From Domibacillus antri (lineage in GTDB: Bacteria > Bacillota > Bacilli > Bacillales > Domibacillaceae), in NCBI RefSeq assembly GCF_001936625.1, contig NZ_MSDU01000014.1:113241-177240 (forward strand): 64,000 nucleotides of DNA, written 5' to 3'. The position numbers and the translations under genes are program-made. Positions 20,039-33,627 of this stretch are shown one piece after another. The notes below the pieces were generated by a model. It had not been told where the DNA came from. It worked only from the letters and a program-made list of their open reading frames with translations, and did not search any database. The first letter of the stretch is position 1; each line of letters opens with the position of its first letter.

Positions 20039-20039
<1 letters not shown>
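19326..20039 (-). CDS. pyrF: Orotidine 5'-phosphate decarboxylase
   Basis: Makes UMP from OMP. The catalytic Lys/Asp set is visible in [12 protein letters not shown], and the phosphate-binding region includes [12 protein letters not shown] near the C-terminus. It has 237 residues. The start overlaps the pyrD stop as TAATG, and its end overlaps pyrE. Confidence 0.97.
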
Positions 20040-21722
<1,683 letters not shown>

Positions 21723-21726
<4 letters not shown>

Positions 21727-24700
21727 GAATGGATCGCCTCCAATGCCGGTTTTGGCATTGCTTCTGCATTAAAGATCATGGATTCTAATACTTCTAAAAT
21801 GGCTGTTGTTGTATCCAGTGATGTTAAGCACGGGATGCCATTTTCAACTGATTCACGGCGGATACGGAATCCGTCACGTGCCGGCTGTTTGCCTTTTGTC
21901 AATGTGTTAATAATAAACTGCGCTTCGCCGCCGCGGATTGTATCAAGCATATCCGGTCCTTTTGCGCCGATTTTCGCAACGGTTTCAACCGGAACGCCTG
22001 CTTCGCGGATCAAGTTGGCTGTTCCATGTGTCGCAAGCAGCTGGAAGCCGATGTTGTGGAAACGTTTGGCTATCGCAAGCGCTTCTTCTTTATCTTTATC
22101 CGCCACTGTTAAGAGCACAGCACCCTTTGTCGGGATCTTCATGCCGGATGCTACGAGTCCCTTGTACAGCGCTTTTTCAACCGTTGAATCTTTCCCCATG
22201 ACCTCACCCGTTGATTTCATTTCAGGGCCGAGTGTTGTATCAACACGGCGAAGTTTCGCAAATGAGAAGACCGGTACTTTGACATACACGCCTTCTTTTT
22301 CTGGAACAAGTCCTGATTCGTAGCCCATTTCTTTCAATGACTGCCCCATGATTGCTTTCGTTGCGATATTTGCCATTGGGACGTTTGTAATTTTACTTAA
22401 GAACGGTACAGTACGGCTTGAACGCGGGTTGACTTCGATAACAAAGACCTCGCCTTTTGAAATCACGTACTGGATATTAAGCAGGCCGATAATGTTTAAA
22501 CCTTTGGCGAGCTTCGTTGTATATTTAATGATTTTTTCTTTCTGGGCTTCCGTCAATTTTTGCGGAGGGTAGACCGCGATCGAGTCACCGGAGTGAACGC
22601 CCGCGCGCTCAATGTGCTCCATGATACCCGGGATCACCACGTCTGTACCGTCAGAAATGGCATCGACTTCGATTTCTTTTCCTGTTAAGTAACGGTCGAT
22701 CAAGACAGGATGTTCCGGATTTACTTTGACTGCATTTCGCATGTATTGAAGCAGTTCCGCTTCTTTATACACGATTTCCATTGCGCGTCCGCCAAGTACG
22801 TATGAAGGACGAACAAGAACCGGATAGCCGATGCTGTTGGCAATTTCCACAGCTGCTTCAACAGAGAATGCTGTTTTGCCAAGCGGCTGCGGGATGTCAA
22901 GCTCCTGCAAAGCCTGCTCAAATTTGTTGCGGTTTTCAGCACGGTCTACGTCTTCTAAGCTTGTACCAAGAATTTTCACGCCATGTTCAACAAGCTGAGC
23001 TGCCAAATTGATTGCGGTCTGGCCGCCGAACTGGACGACAACGCCTTCCGGTTTTTCCAGATCGATTATATGCATGACGTCTTCAATCGTTAACGGTTCA
23101 AAGTATAGCTTATCGGAAATACTGAAGTCGGTTGAAACAGTTTCCGGGTTGTTGTTGATAATAATCGCCTCATAACCCGCTTCTTTCAGCGCCCACACAG
23201 AATGGACCGTCGCATAGTCAAACTCAACACCCTGACCGATGCGGATTGGACCGGAACCGAGTACGACAACGGATTTACGATCTGTCACAATTGACTCATT
23301 TTCTTCTTCGTATGTGCCATAGTAGTAAGGTGTTTCGGATTCAAACTCGGCTGCACATGTATCGACCGTTTTATATACCGGTGTTATGCCGTTTTCTTTA
23401 CGCCAGTCGTAAATTTCTTTTTCTTTCGTTCCCCACGCTTTGGCGATCGTTTTGTCAGCAAAACCAAGTTCTTTTGCTTTTTTCGCTGTTTCAACATGGA
23501 ATGGATTGTTTTCCACTTCTTTTTCAAAACGAACGATATTTTCGAATTTTTTCAGGAAGAAAAGATCAATCTGGCTCCACTCATGAATCGTTTCGATTGT
23601 TACCCCGCGGCGCAGTGCTTCGCCTAGGTAAAATAAACGTTCGTCTCCTGCTTTGCGGATGCGCTTTTCGATGAAAGAATCATCTTTATCAGCAAGCTCG
23701 TCCAGCGAGAGATGATAAACGCCGCTTTCAAGTGAACGAACGGCTTTTAACATCGACTCTTCAAACGTACGCCCGATGGCCATGACTTCCCCTGTTGCTT
23801 TCATCTGTGTTCCAAGTGTACGATTCGCATGTTCAAATTTATCGAACGGCCAGCGTGGAATTTTCGAAACGATGTAATCAAGGGCCGGCTCGAAGCAAGC
23901 ATATGTTTTTCCTGTAACAGGGTTCATCATTTCATCAAGCGTCAATCCGACTGCAATTTTTGCCGCAAGCTTTGCGATCGGGTAGCCCGTTGCCTTTGAA
24001 GCAAGAGCAGATGAACGGCTCACCCGTGGATTTACTTCAATGATGTAATACTGGAAGCTGTATGGATCAAGTGCCAGCTGAACGTTACAGCCGCCTTCGA
24101 TTCCAAGCGCACGAATGATTTTCAGTGACGTATTGCGAAGCATTTGATATTCACGGTCTGTGAGTGTCTGGCTTGGTGCAACAACGATTGAGTCACCAGT
24201 ATGGACGCCGACCGGATCGATGTTTTCCATGTTACATACAACAATGGCATTGTCGTTGGAGTCGCGCATGACTTCATATTCAATTTCTTTAAAGCCGGCA
24301 ATGCTTTTCTCTAGAAGACATTGCGTCACCGGACTTTGTTTTAATCCGTTTGTGACCGTTTCAATCAATTCTTCTTCATTGGCGCAAATACCGCCGCCTG
24401 TACCGCCGAGTGTGTATGCCGGGCGGACAATGACCGGAAAACCGATTTGTTCAACAAAATCGTATGCTTCCTGAAGCGTATGAATGATTTCACTTTCCGG
24501 TACCGGCTCGTTTAAATCATTCATTAACGTACGGAACAATTCACGGTCTTCCGCCTGCTCAATCGCGGACAATTTCGTTCCGAGCACTTCGACATTATAT
24601 TCTTCAAGCACACCTGCATTAGCCAATTCCACTGCCATATTAAGGCCTGTCTGCCCGCCAAGAGTCGGAAGGATCGCATCCGGGCGTTCTTTTTGAATAA

Positions 24701-24929
24701 TACGGCGTACAAAGTCAAGTGTGATCGGTTCGATGTAAACAGCATCGGCAACTTCTGTATCTGTCATAATAGTGGCCGGATTCGAGTTAATGAGAATCAC
24801 GCGGTACCCTTCTTCTTTTAAAGCTAGGCACGCCTGCGTTCCTGCGTAGTCAAATTCTGCTGCCTGTCCGATAACAATCGGACCGGAGCCAATTACTAAT
24901 ATACTGTTGATGTCTGTGCGTTTAGGCAT
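21723..24929 (-). CDS. pyrAB: Carbamoyl-phosphate synthase, large subunit (pyrimidine-specific)
   Basis: Makes carbamoyl phosphate from bicarbonate, glutamine-derived ammonia and two ATP. The 1068-residue protein has the duplicated ATP-grasp synthetase halves ([17 protein letters not shown] near residue 14 and [16 protein letters not shown] in the second half) and a C-terminal MGS-like allosteric domain. Its position inside the pyr operon marks it as the pyrimidine enzyme rather than an arginine one. It overlaps pyrAA by eight bases with AAGGAGA upstream. Confidence 0.98.
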
Positions 24930-26016
24930 GTTGAGTCTCCTTTGCAGCGTTCTCTTTCATCATGTTGATGAAGCGGTCAAATAAAATGTTGTCATCTTCT
25001 GGTCCTGGTGAAGCTTCCGGGTGATATTGAACAGTAAATACCGGGTGTGTTTTATGCGCAAGGCCTTCTACCGTTCCATCATTTAACGCAATATGCGTCA
25101 CTTTCAAGTCCGTTTTGGCAATGGATTCTTCGCTTACTGCAAATCCATGGTTTTGTGACGTTAAAGCAGTACGTCCTGTTTCCAAATCTTTTACCGGATG
25201 ATTGGATCCGCGGTGGCCGAATTTTAATCTGAATGTATCCGCACCTGATGCCAAGGCGAACAGCTGATGACCGAGGCAGATACCGAAAATCGGCACTTTT
25301 CCAATTAAATACTTAATGGTTTCGATCGCATGCGGTACATCTTTCGGATTTCCGGGTCCATTTGTCAGCATAATACCGTCCGGTTTAAATTGCATAATTT
25401 CCTCGCCCGTTGTATTGTGAGGCACAACGATCACGTCACAGTCCCGCTTGTTCAACTCACGTAAAATGCCGTGTTTCATGCCGAAATCGATGAGGACAAC
25501 ACGGAATCCGCGGCCTGGGCTTGGATAGGCTGATTTTGTCGATACTTGTGCAACCTGATCATTAGGCAAAACCGTCGCCTGAAGACGGTGAACAACTTCT
25601 TCCGGGTTTACATCCGCTGAAACAATCGCTCCCTTTAATGCCCCATATTGGCGGATAATACGTGTTAATTTGCGTGTATCGATGCCGGAAATGGCTGGAA
25701 TGTCTTTCATTTTTAAATATTCATCAATCGAAAATTCGCTTCTGAAGTTAGAAGGAAAATCGGCTGCTTCTTTCACAACAAGCGCTTTGACAGCCGGCTG
25801 AATCGTTTCAAAATCGTCACGGTTTATGCCGTAGTTTCCGATTAACGGATACGTAAATGTGACAATCTGTCCGCAGTATGATGGGTCAGACAATGTTTCC
25901 TGATAGCCTGTCATCCCTGTTGTAAAGACGACTTCTCCTGTAATATCTTTGTCGCTGCCAAATCCTTCACCGGTAAATACCGTGCCATCTTCTAAAATCA
26001 GCTGTTTTTTCATCAT
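24922..26016 (-). CDS. pyrAA: Carbamoyl-phosphate synthase, small (glutaminase) subunit
   Basis: Class I glutamine amidotransferase subunit. The nucleophile is in [12 protein letters not shown] and the His/Glu partners in [12 protein letters not shown]. The N-terminal CPSase domain has [17 protein letters not shown]. It has 364 residues. Tandem ATGs lie at 26016 and 26013. The second has the better distance to AAAGGA. The gene begins immediately after the pyrC stop. Confidence 0.97.
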   Translation of the reverse strand: MMKKQLILEDGTVFTGEGFGSDKDITGEVVFTTGMTGYQETLSDPSYCGQIVTFTYPLIGNYGINRDDFETIQPAVKALVVKEAADFPSNFRSEFSIDEYLKMKDIPAISGIDTRKLTRIIRQYGALKGAIVSADVNPEEVVHRLQATVLPNDQVAQVSTKSAYPSPGRGFRVVLIDFGMKHGILRELNKRDCDVIVVPHNTTGEEIMQFKPDGIMLTNGPGNPKDVPHAIETIKYLIGKVPIFGICLGHQLFALASGADTFRLKFGHRGSNHPVKDLETGRTALTSQNHGFAVSEESIAKTDLKVTHIALNDGTVEGLAHKTHPVFTVQYHPEASPGPEDDNILFDRFINMMKENAAKETQHA

Positions 26017-27297
26017 TTATTCCTTTCCTTCCTGCCATACGAGATTTCCTTCAAAGAATGTTGCGGTTGGCCACCCAGTTAACTTGCGGCCTGTAAATGG
26101 CGTGTTTTTTCCTATTGATAAAAACGTTTCTGGATTCACTTCTTTTTCTGTTTCTAAGTCAATAACCGTAATATCAGCCGCAGTGCCTGTTTCTAAACGG
26201 CCGTATGGCAGATTAAATGTTTCAGACGGTTTAATTGTCATCCAATCGACGAGCTGTTTTAATGTCATGACCTCTTTCTGCACAAGCTCTGTATATAAAA
26301 GCGGGAATGCTGTTTCAAACCCTGTAATGCCGAATGGTGCTTTTTGTATGCCGGCGGCTTTTTCCTCCGCAGTGTGCGGTGCATGATCCGTAGCGATAAA
26401 ATCAAGTGTGCCGTCAAGCAATCCTTCAATTAAAGCCGCCCGATCCTCAGCTCCGCGCAGCGGCGGATTCATTTTAAAGTTCGGGTCCTGACCAGGAATA
26501 TCAAGATCTGTTAACACAAGGTGATGCGGCGATACTTCTCCTGTCACACGAATACCGGCTTTTTTTGCATCGCGGATGACACGTACTGATTCTTTTGTAC
26601 TAACGTGGCAGACATGATAGTGGCAGCCTGTATGTTCCGCCAGCAGGACATCGCGGGCAATTTGCACCGCTTCACAAATCGATGGAATACCCGGAATGCC
26701 TTCCCTTTTTGAATATTCGCCTTCGTGAACAGCTCCACCGTAAATTAAGCTGTTATCTTCACAGTGGGCGACAATCGCCATGTCGATTGCTGCCGCCTGC
26801 TTCATTGCGGCGTGCATCATGCCTGCTTCTTGAACACCGACACCGTCATCGGTAAAAGCAAATGCGCTGTTTTCTTTTAATACAGGGAAGTCAACGAGTT
26901 CTTTACCCGCTTGACGAATCGTAATGGATGCATACGGTAAAACTCGAATGTGCGCCTTTTCTTCAATTAACTTGTTTACTTTTTGAAGGTTTTCTTCTGT
27001 ATCCGGTACAGGACGTGTATTCGGCATAGCAGCGATGGTTGTGAAGCCCCCTTTTGCCGCAGCCATTGTGCCTGAATCGATCGTTTCTTTATGCTCGCCG
27101 CCCGGCTCACGCAAATGAACGTGTAAATCGACAAGCCCCGGTGCCACCAGGTTTCCCCCTGCATCGATCACTTCTTCGTTTGATACAGTAAGATCTGTTC
27201 CGATTTCAGCAATTTTGCCATCTTGGATGCGGATATCTGCACGCCATAATTCACCGTTTTCGTTTAAGACTTGTCCATTTTTAATTAACCAGCTCAT
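26017..27297 (-). CDS. pyrC: Dihydroorotase
   Basis: Zinc amidohydrolase that cyclises carbamoyl aspartate. Metal ligands H59 and H61 are in [10 protein letters not shown], with MPNTRPVPD and the C-terminal ATDHAPH. The ATG at 27297 is preferred over an upstream start at 27315 because GGGAGAT is well placed and the N-terminus [16 protein letters not shown] matches B. subtilis. It has 426 residues and overlaps the end of pyrB by 17 bases. Confidence 0.97.
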   Translation of the reverse strand: MSWLIKNGQVLNENGELWRADIRIQDGKIAEIGTDLTVSNEEVIDAGGNLVAPGLVDLHVHLREPGGEHKETIDSGTMAAAKGGFTTIAAMPNTRPVPDTEENLQKVNKLIEEKAHIRVLPYASITIRQAGKELVDFPVLKENSAFAFTDDGVGVQEAGMMHAAMKQAAAIDMAIVAHCEDNSLIYGGAVHEGEYSKREGIPGIPSICEAVQIARDVLLAEHTGCHYHVCHVSTKESVRVIRDAKKAGIRVTGEVSPHHLVLTDLDIPGQDPNFKMNPPLRGAEDRAALIEGLLDGTLDFIATDHAPHTAEEKAAGIQKAPFGITGFETAFPLLYTELVQKEVMTLKQLVDWMTIKPSETFNLPYGRLETGTAADITVIDLETEKEVNPETFLSIGKNTPFTGRKLTGWPTATFFEGNLVWQEGKE

Positions 27298-28192
27298 TTG
27301 CCAATCTCCCTTCAAGTACCTCTTTTAGTACGGCCATGCGGACATAGACGCCGTTTTCCATCTGTTTAAATATGCGCGACCGTCCGCATTCAACAAGACT
27401 GTCCGCAATTTCTGCATCGCGGTTTACCGGTGCCGGGTGCATGATGATGCTTCCCTCTTTCATACGGCTTTCCCGCTCTTCTGTCAGCCCGTACCGCACA
27501 TGATATTCTTCTTTCGTCATGGATGACGCGACCTGATGCCGCTCATGTTGAATACGAAGCAGCATAAGTGCATCCACATTCTCAACAAGTTCGTCAATTT
27601 CGACAAATCCACCCGAGTTCAGGAAATCCTCTTCAAACCACTCCGGCGGTCCAGAAAATTTCACATCCGCGCCGAGTCTTCTGAGCGCTTCTGCATTTGA
27701 CCGCGCCACACGGCTATGGCGAATGTCGCCGACAATGCCTATTTTCAAGCCTTCAAATGAACCAAATTCTTGCTGAATCGTGAGTAAATCAAGCAAGCAT
27801 TGCGTCGGATGCTGTCCACATCCGTCACCAGCGTTTATAACAGGGATATCAATGTGTCCGACAAGCTCATCATAATAGGCGTCCTCTTCATGACGGACAA
27901 CAACCGCATTTACTCCGATCGCTTCAAGGGTACGTACTGTATCATACAATGTTTCACCTTTTAAGACACTCGAGCTTCTGACATCAAACGGGATGACATC
28001 CAGTCCTAATTTCCGCTCCGCCATTTCAAAACTTGTTTTTGTTCTCGTACTCGCCTCAAAAAATAAATTTGCGACAAATAATTTTTCATCCGGCGACCAG
28101 CTTTCACCTTCCGCAAATTTTTGCGCCTGCATTAATATTAACAAAATTTCATCTTTATTCAAATCCCTAATTGAAACTAAATTTTTCATCAT
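27281..28192 (-). CDS. pyrB: Aspartate carbamoyltransferase, catalytic chain
   Basis: Condenses carbamoyl phosphate with aspartate. The carbamoyl-phosphate site STRTKTSFE begins near residue 48, and [12 protein letters not shown] is present. It has 303 residues. No regulatory pyrI chain is present, as in Bacillus. Tandem ATGs at 28192 and 28189 follow GGAGGCGG. An attenuator precedes the gene. Confidence 0.97.
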   Translation of the reverse strand: MMKNLVSIRDLNKDEILLILMQAQKFAEGESWSPDEKLFVANLFFEASTRTKTSFEMAERKLGLDVIPFDVRSSSVLKGETLYDTVRTLEAIGVNAVVVRHEEDAYYDELVGHIDIPVINAGDGCGQHPTQCLLDLLTIQQEFGSFEGLKIGIVGDIRHSRVARSNAEALRRLGADVKFSGPPEWFEEDFLNSGGFVEIDELVENVDALMLLRIQHERHQVASSMTKEEYHVRYGLTEERESRMKEGSIIMHPAPVNRDAEIADSLVECGRSRIFKQMENGVYVRMAVLKEVLEGRLANELVN

Positions 28193-28215
28193 CGATTTCC
28201 GCCTCCGTTTTCATG

Positions 28216-28331
28216 AAAAAAACACCCTTGCAATAAGGGTGTTTTCTCGACTGTACAGCATAACGAAGCTGTACTGCACATACGTGCAGACCGAATTCAC
28301 CCTTAAATGCCTCTCGTGCACTTTTAAAAGG
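28216..28331 (-). promoter_or_regulatory. PyrR attenuator upstream of pyrB (binding loop, antiterminator, terminator)
   Basis: On the minus strand the anti-antiterminator (28331-28301) has CCTT/AAGG and TGC/GCA stems around ACGAGAGG, the PyrR loop signature with one deviation. Downstream TAAGGGTG (28303-28296) can pair with CACCCTTA, forming an antiterminator. That excludes the intrinsic terminator ACACCCTT-ATTG-CAAGGGTGT plus T run (28245-28216). The logic matches B. subtilis: PyrR with UMP stabilises the binding loop and permits termination. Confidence 0.85.
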
Positions 28332-28337
28332 TTGTCA

Positions 28338-28375
28338 ATGTTCAAAAAGCCTCTCGGGACTTTTAATTAAACATT
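28338..28375 (-). promoter_or_regulatory. Second PyrR-binding hairpin just after pyrR
   Basis: Minus-strand AATGTT ... AAAAG-TCCCGAGAGG-CTTTT ... AACATT. The loop CCGAGAGG matches the PyrR consensus CNGNGAGG exactly. No terminator of its own follows before the pyrB attenuator begins, so it looks like an orphan binding loop, possibly left after loss of pyrP. Confidence 0.75.
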
Positions 28376-28381
28376 CAATTT

Positions 28382-29037
<656 letters not shown>

Positions 29038-29055
29038 TCTTATTCAACTGCATTT

Positions 29056-29084
29056 AGTTTAACGATAATCGTTCCAGATGTCAA
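29056..29084 (-). promoter_or_regulatory. Sigma-A promoter of the pyr operon
   Basis: Perfect TTGACA (29084-29079), 17-base spacer, TAAACT (29061-29056). The -35 overlaps the rluD stop codon. Initiation near 29049 gives a leader of about 130 bases carrying the first PyrR attenuator. Confidence 0.85.
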
Positions 29085-29992
29085 ATCTTTTTCTTTAATT
29101 CAATGACAAGATCTTCAAATTCTTTCGGAGCAGGCGCTTCAAACTCCATATACTCGCCTGTTCGTGGATGATCAAAGCCCAGTACACCGGCATGCAGCGC
29201 CTGCCCGTCAATATTTAGCGTTTTTCTCGGACCGTATTTGGGGTCTCCTGCAAGCGGGAAACCAATATATTTCATATGAACGCGGATTTGATGCGTCCGT
29301 CCGGTTTCCAGTTCACATTCGACAAGTGTGAATTCATCGAACCGCTCGATTACATGAAAATGTGTCACAGCCGCTTTCCCATGATCAATGACGGCCATTT
29401 TTTGACGGTCTTTCGTGTCGCGGCCGATCGGTGCATCAATCGTGCCAAAATCATGTTGAATAACGCCGTGAACAATCGCTTTATACTTTCTTGTCACGGT
29501 TTTATTAACAAGTTGATTCACCAGTTTCTCATGTGCCATATCATTTTTTGCAACCATCAATAGTCCCGATGTATCTTTGTCAATGCGGTGGACGATTCCA
29601 GGACGCATAACCCCATTGATGCCAGACAAGTCTTGGCAATGAAACATTAAGCCGTTGACAAGTGTGCCGGTCACGTGCCCTGGTGCCGGATGAACCACCA
29701 TGCCGCGCGGTTTATTGACGACAATGACATCTGCATCTTCATAATAAACATCTAAATTTAAATCTTCTGCTGCAATATGCAATTCTTCCGGTTCCGGAAT
29801 ATTCACTTCCACTTCATCACCGGCTGCCGCCTTGTAATTCGCTTTCACCGGCTTTCCGTTGACAAGTACCCGTCCTTCTTTTAGCCATTCCTGTACTTGC
29901 GTTCGCGAATACTGTTCGTTCTGCGCTGCTGCCAGTTTATCAATACGGCTGCCGTTATCCTCTTCCCCGACCGTAAATCGTATGTTTTCCAT
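29081..29992 (-). CDS. rluD: 23S rRNA pseudouridine synthase, RluD family (YlyB)
   Basis: An N-terminal S4 RNA-binding domain (RTQVQEWLKEGRVLVNG) is followed by a RluA/RluD-type catalytic domain with HRIDKDTSGLL, whose Asp is the nucleophile. The exact uridines modified are assumed from the family. The ATG at 29992 is preferred over one at 30022: GAAGG is well placed and the start falls just after the lspA stop. It has 303 residues. Confidence 0.93.
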   Translation of the reverse strand: MENIRFTVGEEDNGSRIDKLAAAQNEQYSRTQVQEWLKEGRVLVNGKPVKANYKAAAGDEVEVNIPEPEELHIAAEDLNLDVYYEDADVIVVNKPRGMVVHPAPGHVTGTLVNGLMFHCQDLSGINGVMRPGIVHRIDKDTSGLLMVAKNDMAHEKLVNQLVNKTVTRKYKAIVHGVIQHDFGTIDAPIGRDTKDRQKMAVIDHGKAAVTHFHVIERFDEFTLVECELETGRTHQIRVHMKYIGFPLAGDPKYGPRKTLNIDGQALHAGVLGFDHPRTGEYMEFEAPAPKEFEDLVIELKKKI

Positions 29993-29993
29993 C

Positions 29994-30452
29994 TTATGCC
30001 TTCTTTCCTTTTCGGTCTTCAATAAACATCGCGCCGAATAATAAGATCACGCCTATCGTCAATGCCGCATCCGCAATATTGAATATCGGAAAATGATACC
30101 CGAATATAAACGTCTGCACAAAATCAACGACTTCGCCGCGAAACAGCCGGTCAATGAAATTGCCGATTGCCCCGCCAAGTAAAATAGCGAGAGACGTTTT
30201 CATTAACGGCTTCCCTTTTGCCTCAGTCCGCATGAAATAGATGATGGCCGCCACCACAATGATGGTGATGATGTAGAACAGCCAGAACTGTCCTTCCAGC
30301 ATCCCCCAGGCTGCTCCTCTGTTCCGGTGGGACGTAATATGAAAGACATCCTCAATCACTTTTACGCTTTCGCCTATCTCCATTGATGTGACAATCAGCC
30401 ACTTTGTCCATTGATCCAATAAAATTACTAACAGTGTCAATACGTAGTGCAT
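29994..30452 (-). CDS. lspA: Lipoprotein signal peptidase (signal peptidase II)
   Basis: Membrane aspartyl protease that removes lipoprotein signal peptides, needed for the iron-binding lipoprotein encoded at 58906. It has four transmembrane helices. The catalytic pair is predicted as D101 (GNFIDR) and D128 (FNIAD), the same 27-residue spacing as in B. subtilis. It has 152 residues. ylyA, found next to lspA in B. subtilis, is missing here. Confidence 0.96.
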   Translation of the reverse strand: MHYVLTLLVILLDQWTKWLIVTSMEIGESVKVIEDVFHITSHRNRGAAWGMLEGQFWLFYIITIIVVAAIIYFMRTEAKGKPLMKTSLAILLGGAIGNFIDRLFRGEVVDFVQTFIFGYHFPIFNIADAALTIGVILLFGAMFIEDRKGKKA

Positions 30453-30485
30453 CGATACGCTCCTCCATCAGCCGGATAACGATGA

Positions 30486-30520
30486 AAAGAGGTTAGCGGT
30501 CTACAGCTAACCTCTTTTTT
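30486..30520 (-). terminator. Terminator after ileS
   Basis: Perfect hairpin AGAGGTTAGC-TGTAGACC-GCTAACCTCT on the minus strand with A and T flanks, just after the ileS stop. It separates T-box-controlled ileS from lspA-rluD. Confidence 0.85.
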
Positions 30521-30528
30521 CTTATCCT

Positions 30529-33300
30529 TTAATTTAGTTCTGGATAATGCTCTGTCACAACAGTCGCACAGCGCGGGCAAAGAGTGGAATGCGCTGGATT
30601 TTGCCCAACTTCTTCCGTCACCGTCCAGCAGCGCTCACACGTTTCTCCTGCCGCTTTTTCAACAACAACAGAAGCTGTTTCGAGTTCGACTGCATTGTCC
30701 GGTGCATCTGCTTTTGAACCGGATACTTCAAATCCGGAAACGATAAACAGCTGTTTCAAGTCTTCTTTAATGGACGAAAGAAGATTCGTTACTTCGCTGT
30801 CAGCATATAAACGAACATGGGCAGTCAATGATTTGCCGATTACTTTTTCGTTACGTGCCGCTTCAAGAGCTTTCAATACATCATCACGCACATTCATAAA
30901 TGCTGTCCATTTTTCCGTCAGCTGATCCGCATCCGCCAATTCTTTATATTCAGGCATATCCGTGAGCTGAACATATTTTTCTGATGCCCCCGGAACCTCA
31001 GCCCATACTTCATCCGCTGTATGAGGCAAAATTGGCGAAAGAAGTTTTGCGAGAGCTGTCAACGTTTCATAAAGAACCGTTTGAATGGCCCGGCGGTCTG
31101 CATTGTTTTCCGCTTCAATATAAAGGACATCTTTCGTAAAATCGAGGTAGAACGAACTTAAATCCACTGTGCAGAAATTATTAATGGCATGGTAAATAGC
31201 TGCAAATTCATAGTTTTCATAATGGTTTCGTACATTTTTAATTAATTCATTCAATTTTACAATCATGAATTGATCTACTTCACGCAAGTTTTCATAAGAT
31301 ACCGCATGTTGGGATGGGTCAAATCCGTCTAGGTTTCCAAGTAAGAAACGGAACGTGTTACGGATTTTCCGGTATACTTCTGCCACCTGTTTCAAAATGG
31401 CATCTGAAACACGTACATCCGCCTGAAAGTCAACAGACGCCACCCAAAGACGTAAAATATCTGCACCAAGCTGCTCCATCACTTTCGCCGGAACGACAAC
31501 ATTCCCAAGTGATTTACTCATTTTGCGGCCTTCACCATCCAGTGCGAAGCCATGACTTAAAACCCCTTTATATGGCGCTTTTCCTGTCACAGCCACTGCT
31601 GTTGTCAGGGATGAGTTAAACCAGCCGCGGTATTGATCGGATCCTTCTAAATAAAGATCTGCAGGCCGCTGCAAATCATCGCGTTCAACGAGAACCGCTT
31701 GATGGGAAGAACCGGAATCAAACCAGACGTCCATGATGTCGTTTTCTTTTGTAAATTCACCATTCGGGCTGCCCGGATGTGTAAAACCTTCCGGCAGTAA
31801 GTCTTTTGTTTCACGCTTAAACCAAATGTTTGAGCCGTGCTCGCGGAACAAATCGGAAACGTGTGCAATCGTTTCATCTGTGATAATGGCTTCACCGTTC
31901 TCCGCATAAAAAACAGGAATCGGAACACCCCATGCACGCTGGCGGGAAATACACCAGTCACCGCGGTCACGGATCATATTAAATAAACGCGTTTCACCCC
32001 ATGCCGGCACCCATTTTGTTTCTTTCACCGCTTCTAAAAGCTCAGGCCGGAATTTATCGATCGATGCGAACCATTGTGCTGTCGCACGGTAAATCACCGG
32101 TTTTTTCGTCCGCCAGTCATGCGGATACGAATGCGTAATGAATTCCATTTTAAGAAGGGCACCGGCTTCAGTCAGCTTTTCTGTAATGGCTTTATTTGCT
32201 TTATCATAGAAAAGACCTTCAAAACCTGGTGCTTCCTCTGTCATGACACCTCGGTCATTGACCGGACAAAGTACGTCAAGACCGTATTTTTTTCCGATGA
32301 TAAAGTCATCTTCCCCATGTCCAGGAGCGGTGTGAACGGCGCCTGTACCAGAATCCGTCGTAACGTGTTCACCGAGCATGACAAGGGAATCACGACCGTA
32401 AATAGGATGAGCAGCAAGAATGTTTTCAAGCTCTGCACCTTTTACTGATTTTTCTGTCGTATACTGATCCCAGCCAATTTTCTGAGCCACTTCTTCAAGA
32501 AGTGCTTCTGCGACAACATAACGTTCTCCAATGGCACTCACAACGGAATAAGACAGATCCGGATGGACGGCAATACCAAGATTTGCCGGAATTGTCCACG
32601 GTGTTGTAGTCCAAATAATAATCTTCGTTCCTTCTTCAAGGACGCCGTTGCCTTTTTTCACATCAAATGCAACATAAATAGACGCTGATTTTTTATCCTG
32701 GTATTCAATTTCCGCTTCCGCAAGGGCGGATTCAGAAGAAGGAGACCAATATACAGGTTTTAAACCCTTATAAATATAGCCTTTTTTCGCCATCTCGCCG
32801 AACACTTTAATTTGCTGGGCTTCATATTCCGGCTTCAATGTAATATACGGATTTTCCCAGTCACCGCGTACGCCCAAACGCTTAAATTGAGCGCGCTGGC
32901 TGTCGATTTGCTTATATGCATACTCTTCACAAAGCTGACGGAATTCAGCAATCGTCATTTCTTTCCGGTTGACACCTGAGTTTGTCAGCGCCTGTTCAAT
33001 CGGCAGGCCGTGTGTATCCCAGCCCGGAACGTATGGCGCATAATAGCCGCTCATTGACTTAAAACGGACGATAAAATCCTTCAAAATTTTGTTTAGCGCG
33101 TGCCCGATATGAATGTCCCCATTCGCATACGGAGGGCCATCATGCAGGACAAACGCGGGGCGGCCTTTCGTGCGCTCCAGCACTTTTTTGTAAATGTCCT
33201 CTTCATTCCATGCTTTTTGCATATCCGGCTCACGTTTTGGCAAATTGCCGCGCATCGGAAACTCTGTTTTCGGCATTAATAGTGAATCTTTGTAATTCAT
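30529..33300 (-). CDS. ileS: Isoleucyl-tRNA synthetase
   Basis: Class I synthetase charging tRNA-Ile. HIGH is at residues 64-67 ([11 protein letters not shown]), KMSKS in [10 protein letters not shown], and the editing domain has [13 protein letters not shown]-terminal zinc site (CERC ... CPRC) marks the bacterial type. It has 923 residues. Expression is controlled by the T-box leader directly upstream. Confidence 0.98.
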   Translation of the reverse strand: MNYKDSLLMPKTEFPMRGNLPKREPDMQKAWNEEDIYKKVLERTKGRPAFVLHDGPPYANGDIHIGHALNKILKDFIVRFKSMSGYYAPYVPGWDTHGLPIEQALTNSGVNRKEMTIAEFRQLCEEYAYKQIDSQRAQFKRLGVRGDWENPYITLKPEYEAQQIKVFGEMAKKGYIYKGLKPVYWSPSSESALAEAEIEYQDKKSASIYVAFDVKKGNGVLEEGTKIIIWTTTPWTIPANLGIAVHPDLSYSVVSAIGERYVVAEALLEEVAQKIGWDQYTTEKSVKGAELENILAAHPIYGRDSLVMLGEHVTTDSGTGAVHTAPGHGEDDFIIGKKYGLDVLCPVNDRGVMTEEAPGFEGLFYDKANKAITEKLTEAGALLKMEFITHSYPHDWRTKKPVIYRATAQWFASIDKFRPELLEAVKETKWVPAWGETRLFNMIRDRGDWCISRQRAWGVPIPVFYAENGEAIITDETIAHVSDLFREHGSNIWFKRETKDLLPEGFTHPGSPNGEFTKENDIMDVWFDSGSSHQAVLVERDDLQRPADLYLEGSDQYRGWFNSSLTTAVAVTGKAPYKGVLSHGFALDGEGRKMSKSLGNVVVPAKVMEQLGADILRLWVASVDFQADVRVSDAILKQVAEVYRKIRNTFRFLLGNLDGFDPSQHAVSYENLREVDQFMIVKLNELIKNVRNHYENYEFAAIYHAINNFCTVDLSSFYLDFTKDVLYIEAENNADRRAIQTVLYETLTALAKLLSPILPHTADEVWAEVPGASEKYVQLTDMPEYKELADADQLTEKWTAFMNVRDDVLKALEAARNEKVIGKSLTAHVRLYADSEVTNLLSSIKEDLKQLFIVSGFEVSGSKADAPDNAVELETASVVVEKAAGETCERCWTVTEEVGQNPAHSTLCPRCATVVTEHYPELN

Positions 33301-33329
33301 GTCTCATTACTCCTTTTTGTGTACTAAAA

Positions 33330-33592
33330 ACAAAAAAACCTTTCACATCCCTATAAAGGGACGGAAAGGTTTCCGCGGTACCACCCTGATTGACAGCACA
33401 AAGCTGCCCGCTCATCATCCGTAACGTGGATGAAACGCTTTTCGCTACTACTTTGTTCACAAAAAGCACTCAAGGGTGATTTTCCGTATTACCGTCAGCC
33501 GCCAGGCTTTCACCATCCCCGGCTCGCTTATGGACTGATCTTGTACACGTACTGTCCCCGTCATCGTTTTTTCTTATGGCCTATTTGAATGA
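33330..33592 (-). promoter_or_regulatory. T-box riboswitch leader of ileS (tRNA-Ile sensing)
   Basis: Fills the 327-base gap upstream of ileS. The T-box AGGGTGGTACCGCG lies at 33387-33374 and the Stem I signature AAGCGAGC...GGGGATGGTG near 33530-33505. The terminator AACCTTTC...GAAAGGTT plus T run is at 33372-33332. The likely specifier codon is ATC (33480-33478) in AAAATCACCC, fitting isoleucine. Uncharged tRNA-Ile should stabilise the antiterminator and allow ileS transcription. Confidence 0.93.
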
Positions 33593-33596
33593 TTTC

Positions 33597-33625
33597 ATTA
33601 TAAGAATGAACGGGTCATCCGTCAA
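33597..33625 (-). promoter_or_regulatory. Sigma-A promoter of the ileS T-box transcript
   Basis: TTGACG (33625-33620), 17-base spacer, perfect TATAAT (33602-33597), immediately downstream of divIVA. Confidence 0.85.
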
Positions 33626-33627
33626 GT

